Source: Bacteroidaceae bacterium (GTDB lineage Bacteria; Bacteroidota; Bacteroidia; Bacteroidales; Bacteroidaceae). From it: a stretch of DNA of 45,151 nt. Within the stretch, counting starts at the first letter, position 1; every line of letters begins with the position of its first letter. The DNA lies in NCBI GenBank assembly GCA_017547585.1, contig JAFYPH010000047.1, positions 1-45,151 of the forward strand, in the 5' to 3' direction. The translations under genes were made by a program, and so were the position numbers. Under the pieces are notes generated by a model that was not told the origin of the DNA, searched no databases, and was given only the letters and a program-made list of their open reading frames with translations. This document shows, piece by piece, positions 15,908 to 25,252 of the stretch.

Positions 15908-16807
15908 ATGACACGAATAATTCACACGGAATGTCCTTTGTGCGGCAGCAAAAAACTGCAGCACCAATTCTCGTGCAAAGACCAATTTGCAACGGGCGAG
16001 GAATTTTCAATATGTAAATGCGAAGATTGCTCTTTTGTGTTTACACAGAATATCCCCGACGAAAATGAGATAGGACGATACTACGAGTCGCCCACATATA
16101 TTTCGCACAGCGACACGAACAAAGGATTCATTAACCGTTGTTACCATATTGTACGCGAAATTATGCTCCGTCGCAAGGCGGCGCTGGTGAACTCGCTCGT
16201 GGGTAGCGACAAGACTCATCTGCTCGATTACGGTGCAGGTACAGGCTATTTTGCACGCGCCATGCAGCGTCTCGACTGGGACGTTACGGCGATAGAGAAG
16301 AGCGAACAGGCGCGCAAATACTCCCAGGAGCAGTTTGGCTTCGAAATGTTGCCGGTAGAGGCTCTCGACGATTGCGAGGCCGGTTGTTTCGACGTTGTTA
16401 CAATGTGGCACGTGATGGAGCACATACAGGATATTAACGGATTCTGGGGCAAGCTCCACCACATTCTCGACGACAGCGGCATTGCTGTGATTGCCCTTCC
16501 CAACAGCGCTTCGTACGATGCTCAGGCCTACCGCGAGCATTGGGCAGCATACGACGTTCCCCGTCACTTGTGGCACTTCAGCCCCTCGACGGTGATGAAA
16601 TTCGGTCGCAAGCACGGCTTTATACTCGAAAGACAATATACGATGCCCTTCGACGGCTTCTATATTTCCATGCTCAGCGAGCGATACAAAGGCTCCAAGC
16701 TATCCTTGATAAAAGGCGTGTGGAGCGGACTGCTCGGTTGGTTGGCGTCGTGGAGCAAAAAGAGCGCGAGCAGCTCTATAATTTATGTATTCAGAAAGGC
16801 AGTATGA
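15908..16807 (+). CDS. Zinc-ribbon class I SAM-dependent methyltransferase
   Basis: A 299-residue protein. The N-terminus has two CxxC pairs (CPLCG near residue 8 and CEDC near 38), a zinc ribbon as found in methyltransferases acting on sugars or small molecules. Motif I is LLDYGAGTGYFA (about 102-113), and MWHVMEHIQD (about 166-175) marks the later part of the SAM-binding domain. The C-terminal part contains PRHLWHFSP, typical of this family. The target is unknown; the cell-envelope neighbours suggest an envelope sugar, which is inference. Its stop overlaps the ftsX start (ATGA). The start was moved from 15863 because the zinc ribbon follows directly on ATG 15908. Confidence 0.85.
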   Translation: MTRIIHTECPLCGSKKLQHQFSCKDQFATGEEFSICKCEDCSFVFTQNIPDENEIGRYYESPTYISHSDTNKGFINRCYHIVREIMLRRKAALVNSLVGSDKTHLLDYGAGTGYFARAMQRLDWDVTAIEKSEQARKYSQEQFGFEMLPVEALDDCEAGCFDVVTMWHVMEHIQDINGFWGKLHHILDDSGIAVIALPNSASYDAQAYREHWAAYDVPRHLWHFSPSTVMKFGRKHGFILERQYTMPFDGFYISMLSERYKGSKLSLIKGVWSGLLGWLASWSKKSASSSIIYVFRKAV

Positions 16808-17664
16808 GCAGACCTAAAATAAAAATACAGACGTTGAGCGTGTATACAAGCACCACTCTTGTGCTTGTGCTTTTGGGTGCAATGTGTGCGTTGCTGCTTT
16901 CGGCGCGCTCACTCTCGGACCACATTAAGCGCAATATGACAATGTCGGTGGTGGTGAGCAGCAAACTGAGCGAGGCCGAGGTTCTCAATTTCCGCACTCA
17001 GCTGAACAAACGCTCCTACGTTGCGTCGAGCGAGTATGTGTCGAGCGCACAGATTCTCGAAGAGCAGAAAAAAGAGCTTGGCACCGACCCTGTGGAGTTC
17101 TTGGGCTACAACCCCTATGAGCCCTCTATCGACCTTACGCTGAAAAGCGAATATGCGCGCCCCGACAGCATGGCCGTGCTCGAAAAACAGCTGCTCAAGG
17201 ACAAACGCGTCACGCAGGTAGTCTACCATCGCGAAGTTATTGAGGCTGTGAACGATAATATACACAAGATAGCAATAGTGCTGCTGGTGTTCATGGCGGT
17301 GCTTATGCTCATTTCGTGGTCGCTCATAGGCAACGCCGTTAGGCTCTCAATATACTCCAAACGCTTCATTCTGCACACAATGAAACTTGTGGGTGCAACG
17401 TGGGGCTTCATACGTCGTCCGTTCATTGCCAGCAATATGTACATAGGACTCCTCTCGGGTGTTGCGGCCGACGCGCTTCTGGGTGGTGCCTTCTATCTTG
17501 CCCTGCGCGAAGAGCCGGCGCTGCTGACCATACTGCCTCCCGTGACACTTGCGTTCATCGCCGTGGCGGTAATCTGTTTCGGCATTCTGATGACAGTCTC
17601 GTGTGCCTACTCGTCGGTGACACGCTTCCTGCGCATGCGCGGCGACGACCTCTATTTCCTTTAA
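16804..17664 (+). CDS. ftsX: Cell division protein FtsX (ABC permease)
   Basis: A 286-residue inner-membrane protein, the permease-like partner of FtsE that activates peptidoglycan hydrolases at the septum. It has one N-terminal transmembrane helix (about residues 18-38), a periplasmic domain of ~120 residues, then three helices; the cytoplasmic-loop region KRFILHTMKLVGATWGFIRRPF matches the FtsX family. The frame stays open upstream to 16540, but that part lies inside the methyltransferase gene, and ATG 16804 gives the standard N-terminus. ftsE is not adjacent, as is common in Bacteroidetes. Confidence 0.92.
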   Translation: MSRPKIKIQTLSVYTSTTLVLVLLGAMCALLLSARSLSDHIKRNMTMSVVVSSKLSEAEVLNFRTQLNKRSYVASSEYVSSAQILEEQKKELGTDPVEFLGYNPYEPSIDLTLKSEYARPDSMAVLEKQLLKDKRVTQVVYHREVIEAVNDNIHKIAIVLLVFMAVLMLISWSLIGNAVRLSIYSKRFILHTMKLVGATWGFIRRPFIASNMYIGLLSGVAADALLGGAFYLALREEPALLTILPPVTLAFIAVAVICFGILMTVSCAYSSVTRFLRMRGDDLYFL

Positions 17665-17692
17665 TCCTCGAAGAGAATAAACAAAAAACAAT

Positions 17693-17923
17693 ATGAATAA
17701 AAGAAATTTTCCTTTTGACAAAGTGAACTACATGCTGCTTGCGGCAGGGTTCATCACCATTGTCATCGGCTTTATGCTGATGGCCGGCCCCGGCTCCACC
17801 GAGACACACTTCGAACCGGATATCTTCAGCTTCCGTCGCATTAAGCTTGCGCCCACAGTATGTTTCTTCGGCTTTATATTTATCATATACGCAATAATGC
17901 GCAAACCTAAAAAAGATAAATAA
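17693..17923 (+). CDS. DUF3098 small membrane protein
   Basis: A 76-residue protein with two transmembrane helices (about residues 14-30 and 53-68) joined by a short loop containing [15 protein letters not shown], the DUF3098 signature. DUF3098 proteins are found in Bacteroidetes between ftsX and uppP; the function is unknown. Its stop overlaps the uppP start as TAATG, which suggests coupled translation. A role tied to the FtsX or undecaprenyl phosphate step is inferred from position only. Confidence 0.88.
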   Translation: MNKRNFPFDKVNYMLLAAGFITIVIGFMLMAGPGSTETHFEPDIFSFRRIKLAPTVCFFGFIFIIYAIMRKPKKDK

Positions 17924-18771
17924 TGACCCTTTTTGAAACAATCATAATAGCGATAGTCGAGGGATTGACGGAGTTTCTGCCCGTCTCTTCCACCGGACAT
18001 ATGATTATTGCCCAGAATCTGTTGGGCGTGGAGAGCACCGAATTTGTAAAGGCCTTTACCTTTATAATACAGTTTGGCGCAATTCTTTCGGTGGTTGTTC
18101 TCTATTGGAAAAGATTCTTCAAACTGAACGACACGCCTGCTCCCGAGGGTGCATCGGCGCTCAAGCGTTTCCTGCACAAATACGACTTTTATTGGAAACT
18201 CTTCGTCGCCTTTATTCCCGCCGCTGTCCTGGGACTGCTCTTCAGTGACATGATAGATGCAATGCTCGAGAGTGTAACGGTGGTGGCTGTTACCCTTATT
18301 CTGGGTGGCCTCTTCATGCTCTTCTGCGATAGAATATTCAACAAAGGCAGCGAAAAGACCGAGCTTACAGAGAAGCGCGCTTTTTGGATAGGAATGTTCC
18401 AGTGTATCTCCATGATTCCCGGTGTTTCGCGCTCCATGGCTACCATCGTCGGAGGAATGGCACAGAAACTCACCCGCAAGGCTGCGGCCGAGTTCTCTTT
18501 CTTCCTTGCCGTTCCCACAATGTTTGCAGCGACACTCTACAAGATGCTCAAGATATTCATGGAGCCCGATGGAATGGTAATTTTAAAGGACAATCTTGTG
18601 ACGCTGCTCGTGGGCAACGTGGTTGCATTCATCGTGGCAATGCTGGCGATAAAGTTTTTCATCAGCTTCGTCACAAAATATGGCTTCAAGGCATTCGGTT
18701 GGTACAGAATAATCGTCGGAGGCATCATTCTTGCAATGTTGCTCACCGGCCACAATCTTACAATAGTATAA
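17923..18771 (+). CDS. uppP: Undecaprenyl-diphosphatase
   Basis: A 282-residue integral membrane enzyme (UppP/BacA family) that recycles undecaprenyl pyrophosphate to the monophosphate carrier for peptidoglycan and polysaccharide synthesis. The conserved active-site block [15 protein letters not shown] is near residues 13-27, and the second conserved motif PGVSRSM lies near residues 166-172. About eight hydrophobic helices are visible. It sits in the ftsX-DUF3098-uppP-truB-queA-folK block, with the next gene starting right after its stop. Confidence 0.97.
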   Translation: MTLFETIIIAIVEGLTEFLPVSSTGHMIIAQNLLGVESTEFVKAFTFIIQFGAILSVVVLYWKRFFKLNDTPAPEGASALKRFLHKYDFYWKLFVAFIPAAVLGLLFSDMIDAMLESVTVVAVTLILGGLFMLFCDRIFNKGSEKTELTEKRAFWIGMFQCISMIPGVSRSMATIVGGMAQKLTRKAAAEFSFFLAVPTMFAATLYKMLKIFMEPDGMVILKDNLVTLLVGNVVAFIVAMLAIKFFISFVTKYGFKAFGWYRIIVGGIILAMLLTGHNLTIV

Positions 18772-19467
18772 ATGGATTTTAAAGAAGGAGAAATAATTGC
18801 GCTCTTCAAGCCCTACACATGGACATCGTTCCAGATAGTGAACAAGGTGCGCTACCATCTGTCGAAACACTACAAGATTAAGCGTTTCAAGGTGGGTCAC
18901 GCAGGTACGCTCGATCCTCTTGCGACAGGCGTGCTTGTAATATGCACGGGCAAGGCAACCAAACGCATCGAAGAGTTGCAGAATCATACAAAAGAGTACG
19001 AGGCCGACCTTATGCTCGGCGCAACAACAGCATCGTACGACAAAGAGCACCCGGTAAATGCCACTTTCCCCTACGAGCATATTACCGAGGAGATGTTCAA
19101 CGAAGTGCTCAAGCAGTTTACGGGAACAATAGCCCAGCGTCCGCCTCTCTATTCAGCCTGCAAGGTCGATGGCGAGCGTGCCTACAATCTTGCGCGACAG
19201 GGTAGTGAAATGGAGCTTGCACCCAAGCAGATAACAATAGAGAAGATAGAATTGCTCTCTTTCAATCCGCCACAGGCAACCATCAGAGTAGTGTGCGGCA
19301 AGGGAACATACATACGCTCGCTGGCCCGCGACATTGGCGAGGCTCTTGGCAGCGGTGCCTATCTCACCCGCCTCACCCGCACTCGTGTGGGCGACCTTAG
19401 AATAGAAGAGTGCATAAAACCCGAGGATTTTCCCGCATGGTTCAAAGAGAAATTAACGGAAGTATAA
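18772..19467 (+). CDS. truB: tRNA pseudouridine(55) synthase
   Basis: A 231-residue enzyme converting U55 of the tRNA T-loop to pseudouridine. The catalytic aspartate lies in HAGTLDPLATGVL (about residues 43-55), and RPPLYSACKVDGERAY and GTYIRSLARDIG are further conserved TruB blocks. The ATG follows the uppP stop with no gap. The C-terminal PUA domain of longer homologues is absent, as is usual in Bacteroidetes. Confidence 0.97.
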   Translation: MDFKEGEIIALFKPYTWTSFQIVNKVRYHLSKHYKIKRFKVGHAGTLDPLATGVLVICTGKATKRIEELQNHTKEYEADLMLGATTASYDKEHPVNATFPYEHITEEMFNEVLKQFTGTIAQRPPLYSACKVDGERAYNLARQGSEMELAPKQITIEKIELLSFNPPQATIRVVCGKGTYIRSLARDIGEALGSGAYLTRLTRTRVGDLRIEECIKPEDFPAWFKEKLTEV

Positions 19468-19487
19468 AATATAAAAGCATTTGAGAA

Positions 19488-20555
19488 ATGACTGACATGA
19501 AACTTTCTCAGTTCAAGTACAGGCTCCCGGCCGAACGCATTGCTCTGCATCCTGTGTCGTGCCGCGACGAGTCTCGCCTGATGGTTGTTCACCGCAAAAG
19601 TGGCGAGATTGAGCACTGTTTGTTCAAAGACGTGATTAACTATTTCGACGAGAAAGACCTCTTCGTCCTCAACGACAGCAAGGTTTTTCCCGCGCGTCTT
19701 TATGGTAACAAAGAGAAGACAAACGCCAAAATCGAAGTATTCCTTCTGCGCGAGCTCAACGAAGAGTTCCGCCTGTGGGACGTGCTTGTCGACCCTGCAC
19801 GTAAAATACGTATCGGCAACAAGCTCTACTTTGGCGAGGACAACTCTATGGTTGCCGAGGTTATCGACAACACCACCTCTCGCGGCCGCACATTGCGTTT
19901 CCTCTACGATGGCCCCCACGACGAGTTCAAGAAGGCACTCTTCTCTTTGGGTGTTGCGCCTCTGCCCGACGACTTTAAGGCCCTGCGCAAGGAAGAGCCC
20001 GAGGATCTTGACAATTTCCAGACCTATTTTGCAAAGAAAGAGGGCTCTGTGACTGCTCCCGTGTCGAGCCTCCACTTTACCCGCGAGCTTATGAAGCGCA
20101 TGGAAATCAAGGGTATCGACACAGCTTATGTGACAATGCACATTGGTCTCGGCTGTTTCCGCGAGATTGACGTCGAGGACCTCACGAAGCACAAGATGGA
20201 TAGCGACCTTATAAGCGTTGATAGCGAGGCTGTTGCACTTGTAAACAAGGCCAAGGCCGAGGGCCGCAGAATCTGCGCGGTGGGAACATCTGTGCAGCGT
20301 GTGCTCGAGACAGCGACACTCACCGGAGGAATGCTCAAAGAGTACGATGGCTGGACAAGCAAGTTCATCTTCCCCGAATACAATTTCCAGGTGGCAAACT
20401 GCATGATTGCCAACTTCTACAACCCCTATTCGACAATGCTCATGCTGACAGCGGCGTTTGGAGGTTACGAACTTATCATGCGCGCCTACGAAGAGGCACT
20501 CCGCGACGAGTATCGCTTCGGAATCTATGGCGATGCAATGCTTATCATAGACTAA
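19488..20555 (+). CDS. queA: S-adenosylmethionine:tRNA ribosyltransferase-isomerase
   Basis: A 355-residue enzyme of queuosine biosynthesis that transfers the ribose of SAM to preQ1-modified tRNA. Recognisable blocks are LSQFKYRLPAERIALHP at the start, VLNDSKVFPARL, PVSSLHFT and GTSVQRVLETA. An internal ATG at 19497 also gives the usual family start (MKLSQF), so the true protein may be three residues shorter. It is followed by folK with a 1-bp gap. Confidence 0.96.
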   Translation: MTDMKLSQFKYRLPAERIALHPVSCRDESRLMVVHRKSGEIEHCLFKDVINYFDEKDLFVLNDSKVFPARLYGNKEKTNAKIEVFLLRELNEEFRLWDVLVDPARKIRIGNKLYFGEDNSMVAEVIDNTTSRGRTLRFLYDGPHDEFKKALFSLGVAPLPDDFKALRKEEPEDLDNFQTYFAKKEGSVTAPVSSLHFTRELMKRMEIKGIDTAYVTMHIGLGCFREIDVEDLTKHKMDSDLISVDSEAVALVNKAKAEGRRICAVGTSVQRVLETATLTGGMLKEYDGWTSKFIFPEYNFQVANCMIANFYNPYSTMLMLTAAFGGYELIMRAYEEALRDEYRFGIYGDAMLIID

Positions 20556-20556
20556 A

Positions 20557-21051
20557 ATGCCCGAATCCGAAATTATATATTTGGGATTAGGCAGCAATCA
20601 AGGAGACAGAGAGCAACTGATGGCGCAGGCAATAGAGCAGCTATCGGTTGCTCTCGGTGCGCCTGTGCGTCTCTCGTCGACGATAGAGACCGAGGCGTGG
20701 GGCTTCGTCTCGCCCAATCCTTTTCTTAATATGGTTGCCTGTTTTTCGACAGATGTTCCGCCCATGGAACTTTTGCAGATAACCGAAGATGTCGAGCGCC
20801 GTCTGGGACGAAGGACAAAGAGTGTGGGCGGTGTCTACAGCGACCGTCCGATAGATATTGATATTCTTTTCTATGGTGACAGGATAATCTCCACCGAGCG
20901 TCTGACAGTGCCTCACCCTCGTCTGCACGAGCGCCTTTTTGTGCTTGCACCGTTGGCCGAAATTTCTCCTCGTTTGATGCATCCGTTGTTAGGCAAGAGT
21001 GTGTCGCAGCTGCGCGATTCTATTCTTTCGGCTCCCCACTCAAACGCTTGA
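20557..21051 (+). CDS. folK: 6-Hydroxymethyl-7,8-dihydropterin pyrophosphokinase
   Basis: A 164-residue enzyme that pyrophosphorylates the pterin for folate synthesis. The start YLGLGSNQGDR and the family signature containing DRPIDIDILFY (magnesium- and ATP-binding aspartates) are both present, as is the PHPRLHERLFVLAPLAEI block. It closes the conserved seven-gene block. Its last 32 bases overlap the end of the convergent Sel1-repeat gene. Confidence 0.95.
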   Translation: MPESEIIYLGLGSNQGDREQLMAQAIEQLSVALGAPVRLSSTIETEAWGFVSPNPFLNMVACFSTDVPPMELLQITEDVERRLGRRTKSVGGVYSDRPIDIDILFYGDRIISTERLTVPHPRLHERLFVLAPLAEISPRLMHPLLGKSVSQLRDSILSAPHSNA

Positions 21052-22093
21052 TAGCCAGATGATGCCCCTCGTGGGCCGCACGTTCGTACCACTGCATGGC
21101 CTTCACTCTGTCGGGCTCGTCGGTCCACCCCTCTTCGTAGGCCTGCCCTATGCGGTAATGTGCATACGGGTCGGTCGACTTTTTATAAGCCTCGAAAGCC
21201 TTTTTCAGTGACGGCGCAACCGCTCCGCAACCTTTTCTGTAAAGGTCGCCCAAATTGGTGGGTGCATAGAGAGTGTCGCCCGCCCTCAGTGCCTCGTTGA
21301 ACCAAAAAACCGCCTTTTCACCGTCGATTTTTGTTCCCACCCCCTCGTGGAAAAGTGTGCCAATGTCGTTGAGTACCACTCCGTGCAGGAACTTTCCTCT
21401 CTTGTGCTCCTCGGCGAGCGTGAGCAGCAGCTCCACATCCTCGCACGAATATGTCTCGTACGTCTCGCAACCGTCAAGCTGCCACGACTTTACGCGTCCC
21501 ACGGGCGTGTGCTGGGGAATGTCAACCTCTATTGTCTCCTCTGTGTCGGGCAGGGTGGGCGGCTCTCCGCAGGGCAGCAGCCTGTGGCGCATCATATACT
21601 GCACGTAGCCGTATATGCGCGGGGTAGAGGAGTGCAGGCTCACTCCAAAGTCGCGCAGCGCATCGAGCGAGACGTGGCACTGCTCCATCATTGGCAGCGC
21701 CGGAAAATATTGCGGAACGATGGAAAGGGTGCCTTTCAGCAGCGCAATCTCCTCGGATATTGTCTCTGTTACCCACTCCTCGTCGAATATTTTGTAGACA
21801 GATTCATCGGCAGTGTCGGCAATCTCTCCGCCAAGGAATTTTGTGAGCGTGTCGGCAAGATAGGGGAAAAATCTAAGGTCGTCGTATGCTGCAAGGTTGT
21901 CCACGTGAAGCTCGTAGCCCTCTCCCTCTCTCTGCAGCAGAAAAAGGGTGGTCGACACATTCTCGCGCGCAAAGAGCCAACAGTTTCCCTCTTCGTCGCA
22001 GCCGAAAAGCTGCAGCCCGGGAATGTCTGCGTAGTCGAGAAATTCGTCGGGGCGGAATCTCTTTTCAGAATATATTGTTACCGATGTTGTCAC
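21020..22093 (-). CDS. Sel1-repeat protein
   Basis: A 357-residue cytoplasmic-looking protein without a signal peptide. The C-terminal ~110 residues contain Sel1-like repeats (GTLFHEGVGTKIDGEKAVFWFNEAL, then APTNLGDLYRKGCG, then AHYRIGQAYEEGW with AMQWYERAA), a helical repeat used for protein-protein contacts. The N-terminal ~240 residues are unrecognised. It begins with GTG at 22093; there is no ATG nearby. Its end overlaps folK by 32 bp on the opposite strand. Partner and function are unknown. Confidence 0.82.
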   Translation of the reverse strand: MTTSVTIYSEKRFRPDEFLDYADIPGLQLFGCDEEGNCWLFARENVSTTLFLLQREGEGYELHVDNLAAYDDLRFFPYLADTLTKFLGGEIADTADESVYKIFDEEWVTETISEEIALLKGTLSIVPQYFPALPMMEQCHVSLDALRDFGVSLHSSTPRIYGYVQYMMRHRLLPCGEPPTLPDTEETIEVDIPQHTPVGRVKSWQLDGCETYETYSCEDVELLLTLAEEHKRGKFLHGVVLNDIGTLFHEGVGTKIDGEKAVFWFNEALRAGDTLYAPTNLGDLYRKGCGAVAPSLKKAFEAYKKSTDPYAHYRIGQAYEEGWTDEPDRVKAMQWYERAAHEGHHLAIKRLSGEPKE

Positions 22094-22115
22094 TTTAGTC
22101 TCTCTTTTTTTGTTT

Positions 22116-22715
22116 CTACAATTCTCCCGTAAGCACCTGTATCACCACCCTCTCCGTCAGGCTATCCTCGCCGAATGGGTCGTAGCTTTTCTTCAGGCTC
22201 GCACCGAACAGCGACGCGAACGATTGGTAAAAGACAGCCTTGAACGAGCCCATGAACAGCCTTATCAGCTGATAGGCATTCTGGTCGCACTGCCTGTCGA
22301 CGAGCTTTATGAGCAGCTTACCCTGACGCAACGTCAGCTTTTTCATCTTGGGCGTGTAGACATCTTTAAGCTCCTTTTCGAGCTTCTCTATATGCCTTTT
22401 TTGCGCCTTTTCATCGGGCAAAAGCTGCAAAGTCTCGTATGTTTCGATTATTATTTTTCGTATTTCCGTCGCCAGCGGCAGTGTCTTTTTAACATCATGC
22501 ACCAGGCGGTCGTACCTTCTCCTGTCGTTTCTGTTCCTGAATACCAGCGGCGTGAAAATGTGCACCGTGGGCAGGGTAATATGCGGAATTTTATCGCCTT
22601 TATGCTCCGCTGCCCCCACAATATATGCCCTTCTCTTGTCATCCTGCGCCGTCGCAGGCACTGCCGACAAAAGAGCGAGCAACAATATTATGATATTTTG
22701 AACAGTGTTTTTCAT
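22116..22715 (-). CDS. DUF4294 secreted protein
   Basis: A 199-residue protein with a signal peptide (hydrophobic core and AVPATAQ cleavage region near residue 24) and a mature part matching DUF4294, including RRRYDRLVHDVKKTLPLA and KLTLRQGKLLIKLVDRQ. This family is confined to Bacteroidetes and has unknown function. I chose ATG 22715 over 22760 because the 15 extra residues spoil the signal peptide and because a TATTTTTG -7 element lies between the two ATGs. The start is 22 bp downstream of the Sel1-repeat gene's... opposite end: that gene starts at 22093 on the same strand, so the two may be co-transcribed. Confidence 0.83.
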   Translation of the reverse strand: MKNTVQNIIILLLALLSAVPATAQDDKRRAYIVGAAEHKGDKIPHITLPTVHIFTPLVFRNRNDRRRYDRLVHDVKKTLPLATEIRKIIIETYETLQLLPDEKAQKRHIEKLEKELKDVYTPKMKKLTLRQGKLLIKLVDRQCDQNAYQLIRLFMGSFKAVFYQSFASLFGASLKKSYDPFGEDSLTERVVIQVLTGEL

Positions 22716-22720
22716 CTTTG

Positions 22721-22728
22721 CAAAAATA
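22721..22728 (-). promoter_or_regulatory. Predicted -7 promoter element for the DUF4294 gene, close to the start codon
   Basis: The minus strand reads TATTTTTG and ends only 5 bases before the ATG at 22715. If it is used, transcription would begin at or next to the start codon, giving a leaderless message. Confidence 0.4.
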
Positions 22729-22814
22729 ATCCATTTGCGGCAATTCCTAGCAACTATCAATGTTACTTTGTATTAAAAAACGAAAAGAATGAGCGTCAAA
22801 CGAATAAAAATCAC

Positions 22815-22822
22815 TATCTTCG
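22815..22822 (+). promoter_or_regulatory. Predicted -7 promoter element for the ABC exporter operon
   Basis: TATCTTCG followed by CA, 32 bases before the ATG at 22855; identical to the element before four other genes in the window. Confidence 0.55.
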
Positions 22823-22854
22823 CAAAAAATTATCTAAAATAAAAATCCGTTGCT

Positions 22855-24699
22855 ATGAAAGAGTTTTTCAAAGTTCTGAAAAGGTACATTCCCCCATATA
22901 AAAAATCGCTTGTCCTCTCGTTGATTTTCACGCTCACTTCGGCTGTCCTCAACGTCTTTTCTTTTGCGATAATAATCCCCATCCTGCAGATTCTCTTCAA
23001 GATAGAGGATGTTGAGCATGTTGATTTTATCCCTTGGAGCGAGGCTACATCCGAGAATTTTACCGAGGTTGCCTTGAACAATGGAAACTACTATCTTAAC
23101 AATTTCATCGAGACTGTCGGCCCCTCGACCACCCTGCTTCTGCTGGGGGGCTTTCTGGTGGTGATGACACTGCTGAAGACCGCAAGCTACTTTGGCTCGT
23201 CGGCAGCCATAATCCCTCTGCGTACAGGTGTCGTGCGCGACATCCGCACACAGCTTTACAACAAGGTGCTCAGCCTTCCTCTGGGCTTCTTCTCGAAAGA
23301 GAGAAAGGGTGACATTATTGCCCGCATGAGCGGCGACGTTGTTGAGGTCGAGAACTCAATCGCCGGCTCCATAGATATGCTCATAAAGAATCCCATCTAC
23401 ATTGTAATCTATTTTGCCACACTTATTTACGTCAGCTGGGAGCTTACCCTCTTTACGATACTCGTCTTTCCGGTGATGGGCTGGATAATGGGCCTCGTTG
23501 GTCGTAAGCTGAAGCAGAAATCTCTCGTTGCCCAGGCAAAATTGGGCGAGACAATGTCTCAGATGGAAGAGACGCTCGGCGGACTGCGCATAGTCAAGGC
23601 CTTCCTCGCCGAGAAAAAGATGTCCAACCGCTTCCTCAAGGTTAGCAACGAACTGCGCGACGCTACCATGCGTGTGACCATGCGTCAGGCAATGGCCCAC
23701 CCTGTGAGCGAGTTTCTCGGTACGGGTGTCATCGTAATTGTCCTTTGGTTCGGCGGTACACTCATCCTGGGCGACAATTCTCCCATTTCGGCACCGGCCT
23801 TCATCTATTATCTGACAATACTTTACAGCATCATCAATCCCTTGAAGGACTTTTCAAAAGCATCGTACAACATTCCCCGCGGATTGGCCTCTATGGAGCG
23901 CATCGACAAGATTCTCGACAGCGAGAATCCCATTGTGGAGAAAGAAGATGCAGTCTCAACCGACGGATTGAAGCAGGGCATCGAAATACGCGACCTCACC
24001 TTCTCGTACGATGGCGAAAAGAATGTCCTCAACAACATCAACCTCACCATCGAGAAGGGAAAGACCGTTGCGCTCGTCGGACAGTCGGGCTCGGGAAAAT
24101 CGACACTCGTCGACCTCATTCCCCGCTACTACGATGTTACTTCGGGCGAGGTTCTCATCGATGGAGTGAACGTCAAGGGAATGACCGTAAAATCTCTGCG
24201 CTCGCTCATCGGTAACGTCAACCAAGAGGCGATACTTTTCAACGACTCTTTCTACAATAACATCACTTTCGGCGTCGAGAATGCAACAATGGAGCAGGTT
24301 ATCGAGGCTGCAAAGATTGCCAATGCCCACGACTTTATCATGGCTACCGAGAATGGCTACGACACGAATGTGGGCGACCGAGGCTGTCTGCTCTCGGGTG
24401 GTCAGCGTCAGCGCATAAGCATCGCCCGTGCAATCCTCAAGAATCCTCCCATCCTCATCCTCGACGAGGCAACGTCGGCTCTCGACACAGAGTCCGAGCG
24501 ACTGGTGCAAGAGGCTCTCGAGCGACTCATGAAGACAAGAACAACAATAGCCATTGCCCACCGACTCTCAACCATCAAGAACGCCGACGAAATTTGCGTG
24601 CTTATGGATGGTCGCATCGTCGAGCGCGGAAAGCACGACGAATTGTTGCAGCTTGGTGGAGTGTACAAACGTCTGAATGACATGCAGAGCCTTGCCTGA
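22855..24699 (+). CDS. ABC exporter, fused permease and ATPase (MsbA-like)
   Basis: A 614-residue half-transporter: an N-terminal membrane domain of six helices (about residues 18-330) fused to an ATPase. The ATPase has Walker A GQSGSGKST (about 408-416), signature LSGGQRQR, Walker B ILILDEATSALD and the switch histidine in IAIAHRLST. It would work as a homodimer in the inner membrane. The organisation fits lipid A or lipid flippases of the MsbA type, or drug exporters; the substrate cannot be set from the sequence. It leads an operon with a LOG protein and a PfkB kinase. Confidence 0.92.
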   Translation: MKEFFKVLKRYIPPYKKSLVLSLIFTLTSAVLNVFSFAIIIPILQILFKIEDVEHVDFIPWSEATSENFTEVALNNGNYYLNNFIETVGPSTTLLLLGGFLVVMTLLKTASYFGSSAAIIPLRTGVVRDIRTQLYNKVLSLPLGFFSKERKGDIIARMSGDVVEVENSIAGSIDMLIKNPIYIVIYFATLIYVSWELTLFTILVFPVMGWIMGLVGRKLKQKSLVAQAKLGETMSQMEETLGGLRIVKAFLAEKKMSNRFLKVSNELRDATMRVTMRQAMAHPVSEFLGTGVIVIVLWFGGTLILGDNSPISAPAFIYYLTILYSIINPLKDFSKASYNIPRGLASMERIDKILDSENPIVEKEDAVSTDGLKQGIEIRDLTFSYDGEKNVLNNINLTIEKGKTVALVGQSGSGKSTLVDLIPRYYDVTSGEVLIDGVNVKGMTVKSLRSLIGNVNQEAILFNDSFYNNITFGVENATMEQVIEAAKIANAHDFIMATENGYDTNVGDRGCLLSGGQRQRISIARAILKNPPILILDEATSALDTESERLVQEALERLMKTRTTIAIAHRLSTIKNADEICVLMDGRIVERGKHDELLQLGGVYKRLNDMQSLA

Positions 24700-24703
24700 T
24701 AGT

Positions 24704-25252
24704 ATGAAAATTAAGAGTATAGGTCTTTTTTGTGCAGCTTCCGAGGCGATAGACTCGCTCTACGTCGATGCTGCGCGCGAGTTTGGCCGCTGGTTGGGCA
24801 GTGAGGCACTCACGCTCGTCTACGGCGGAGCAGCGAAAGGCCTTATGGAGGCTACGGCGTCGGCGGCAAAGGCTGCGGGTGCGCACATTGTGGGCGTTGT
24901 CCCCGACATTCTCGTTGCCCACGGGAGCGTCAGCACTCTGCTCGACGAGTGTGTGCAGGTGCCTGACCTTAGCGTCAGAAAAGAGACCATTCTCGGCCGC
25001 AGCGACATTCTCGTTGCAATGCCCGGAGGCCTTGGAACGCTCGACGAGGTTTTTCATGTGATGGGCTCGGCGACGATAGGATTCCACGATAAAAAGGTTG
25101 TTTTTTACAATGTGAACAACTTTTGGGGCAGCATGCTAGCGACGCTTGCCGAGCTTCGCGACAAAGGTTTTCTGCGTGGCGAGCCCGACAAATTCTTTGC
25201 CGTAGCCGACACCCTCGAAGAACTGAAAAATATAATTGCTAACGAAAAATGA
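24704..25252 (+). CDS. LOG family protein
   Basis: A 182-residue Rossmann-fold protein of the LOG (lysine decarboxylase-like) family, which releases free bases from nucleoside 5'-monophosphates by phosphoribohydrolysis. The key motif PGGLGTLDE (about residues 107-115) is intact; the upstream motif reads VRKE in place of the more common ERK. Other conserved segments are VYGGAAKGLM and IVGVVPDIL. I chose ATG 24704, 4 bp after the transporter stop; the ATG at 24677 lies inside that gene and adds unrelated residues. It overlaps the kinase gene by 4 bp. Confidence 0.88.
   Translation: MKIKSIGLFCAASEAIDSLYVDAAREFGRWLGSEALTLVYGGAAKGLMEATASAAKAAGAHIVGVVPDILVAHGSVSTLLDECVQVPDLSVRKETILGRSDILVAMPGGLGTLDEVFHVMGSATIGFHDKKVVFYNVNNFWGSMLATLAELRDKGFLRGEPDKFFAVADTLEELKNIIANEK

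Noticed and set aside
16540-16803. Upstream extension of the ftsX reading frame by 88 codons
   Set aside because: The extension lies inside the methyltransferase gene and is not FtsX-like; ATG 16804 gives the family N-terminus and the typical ATGA overlap.
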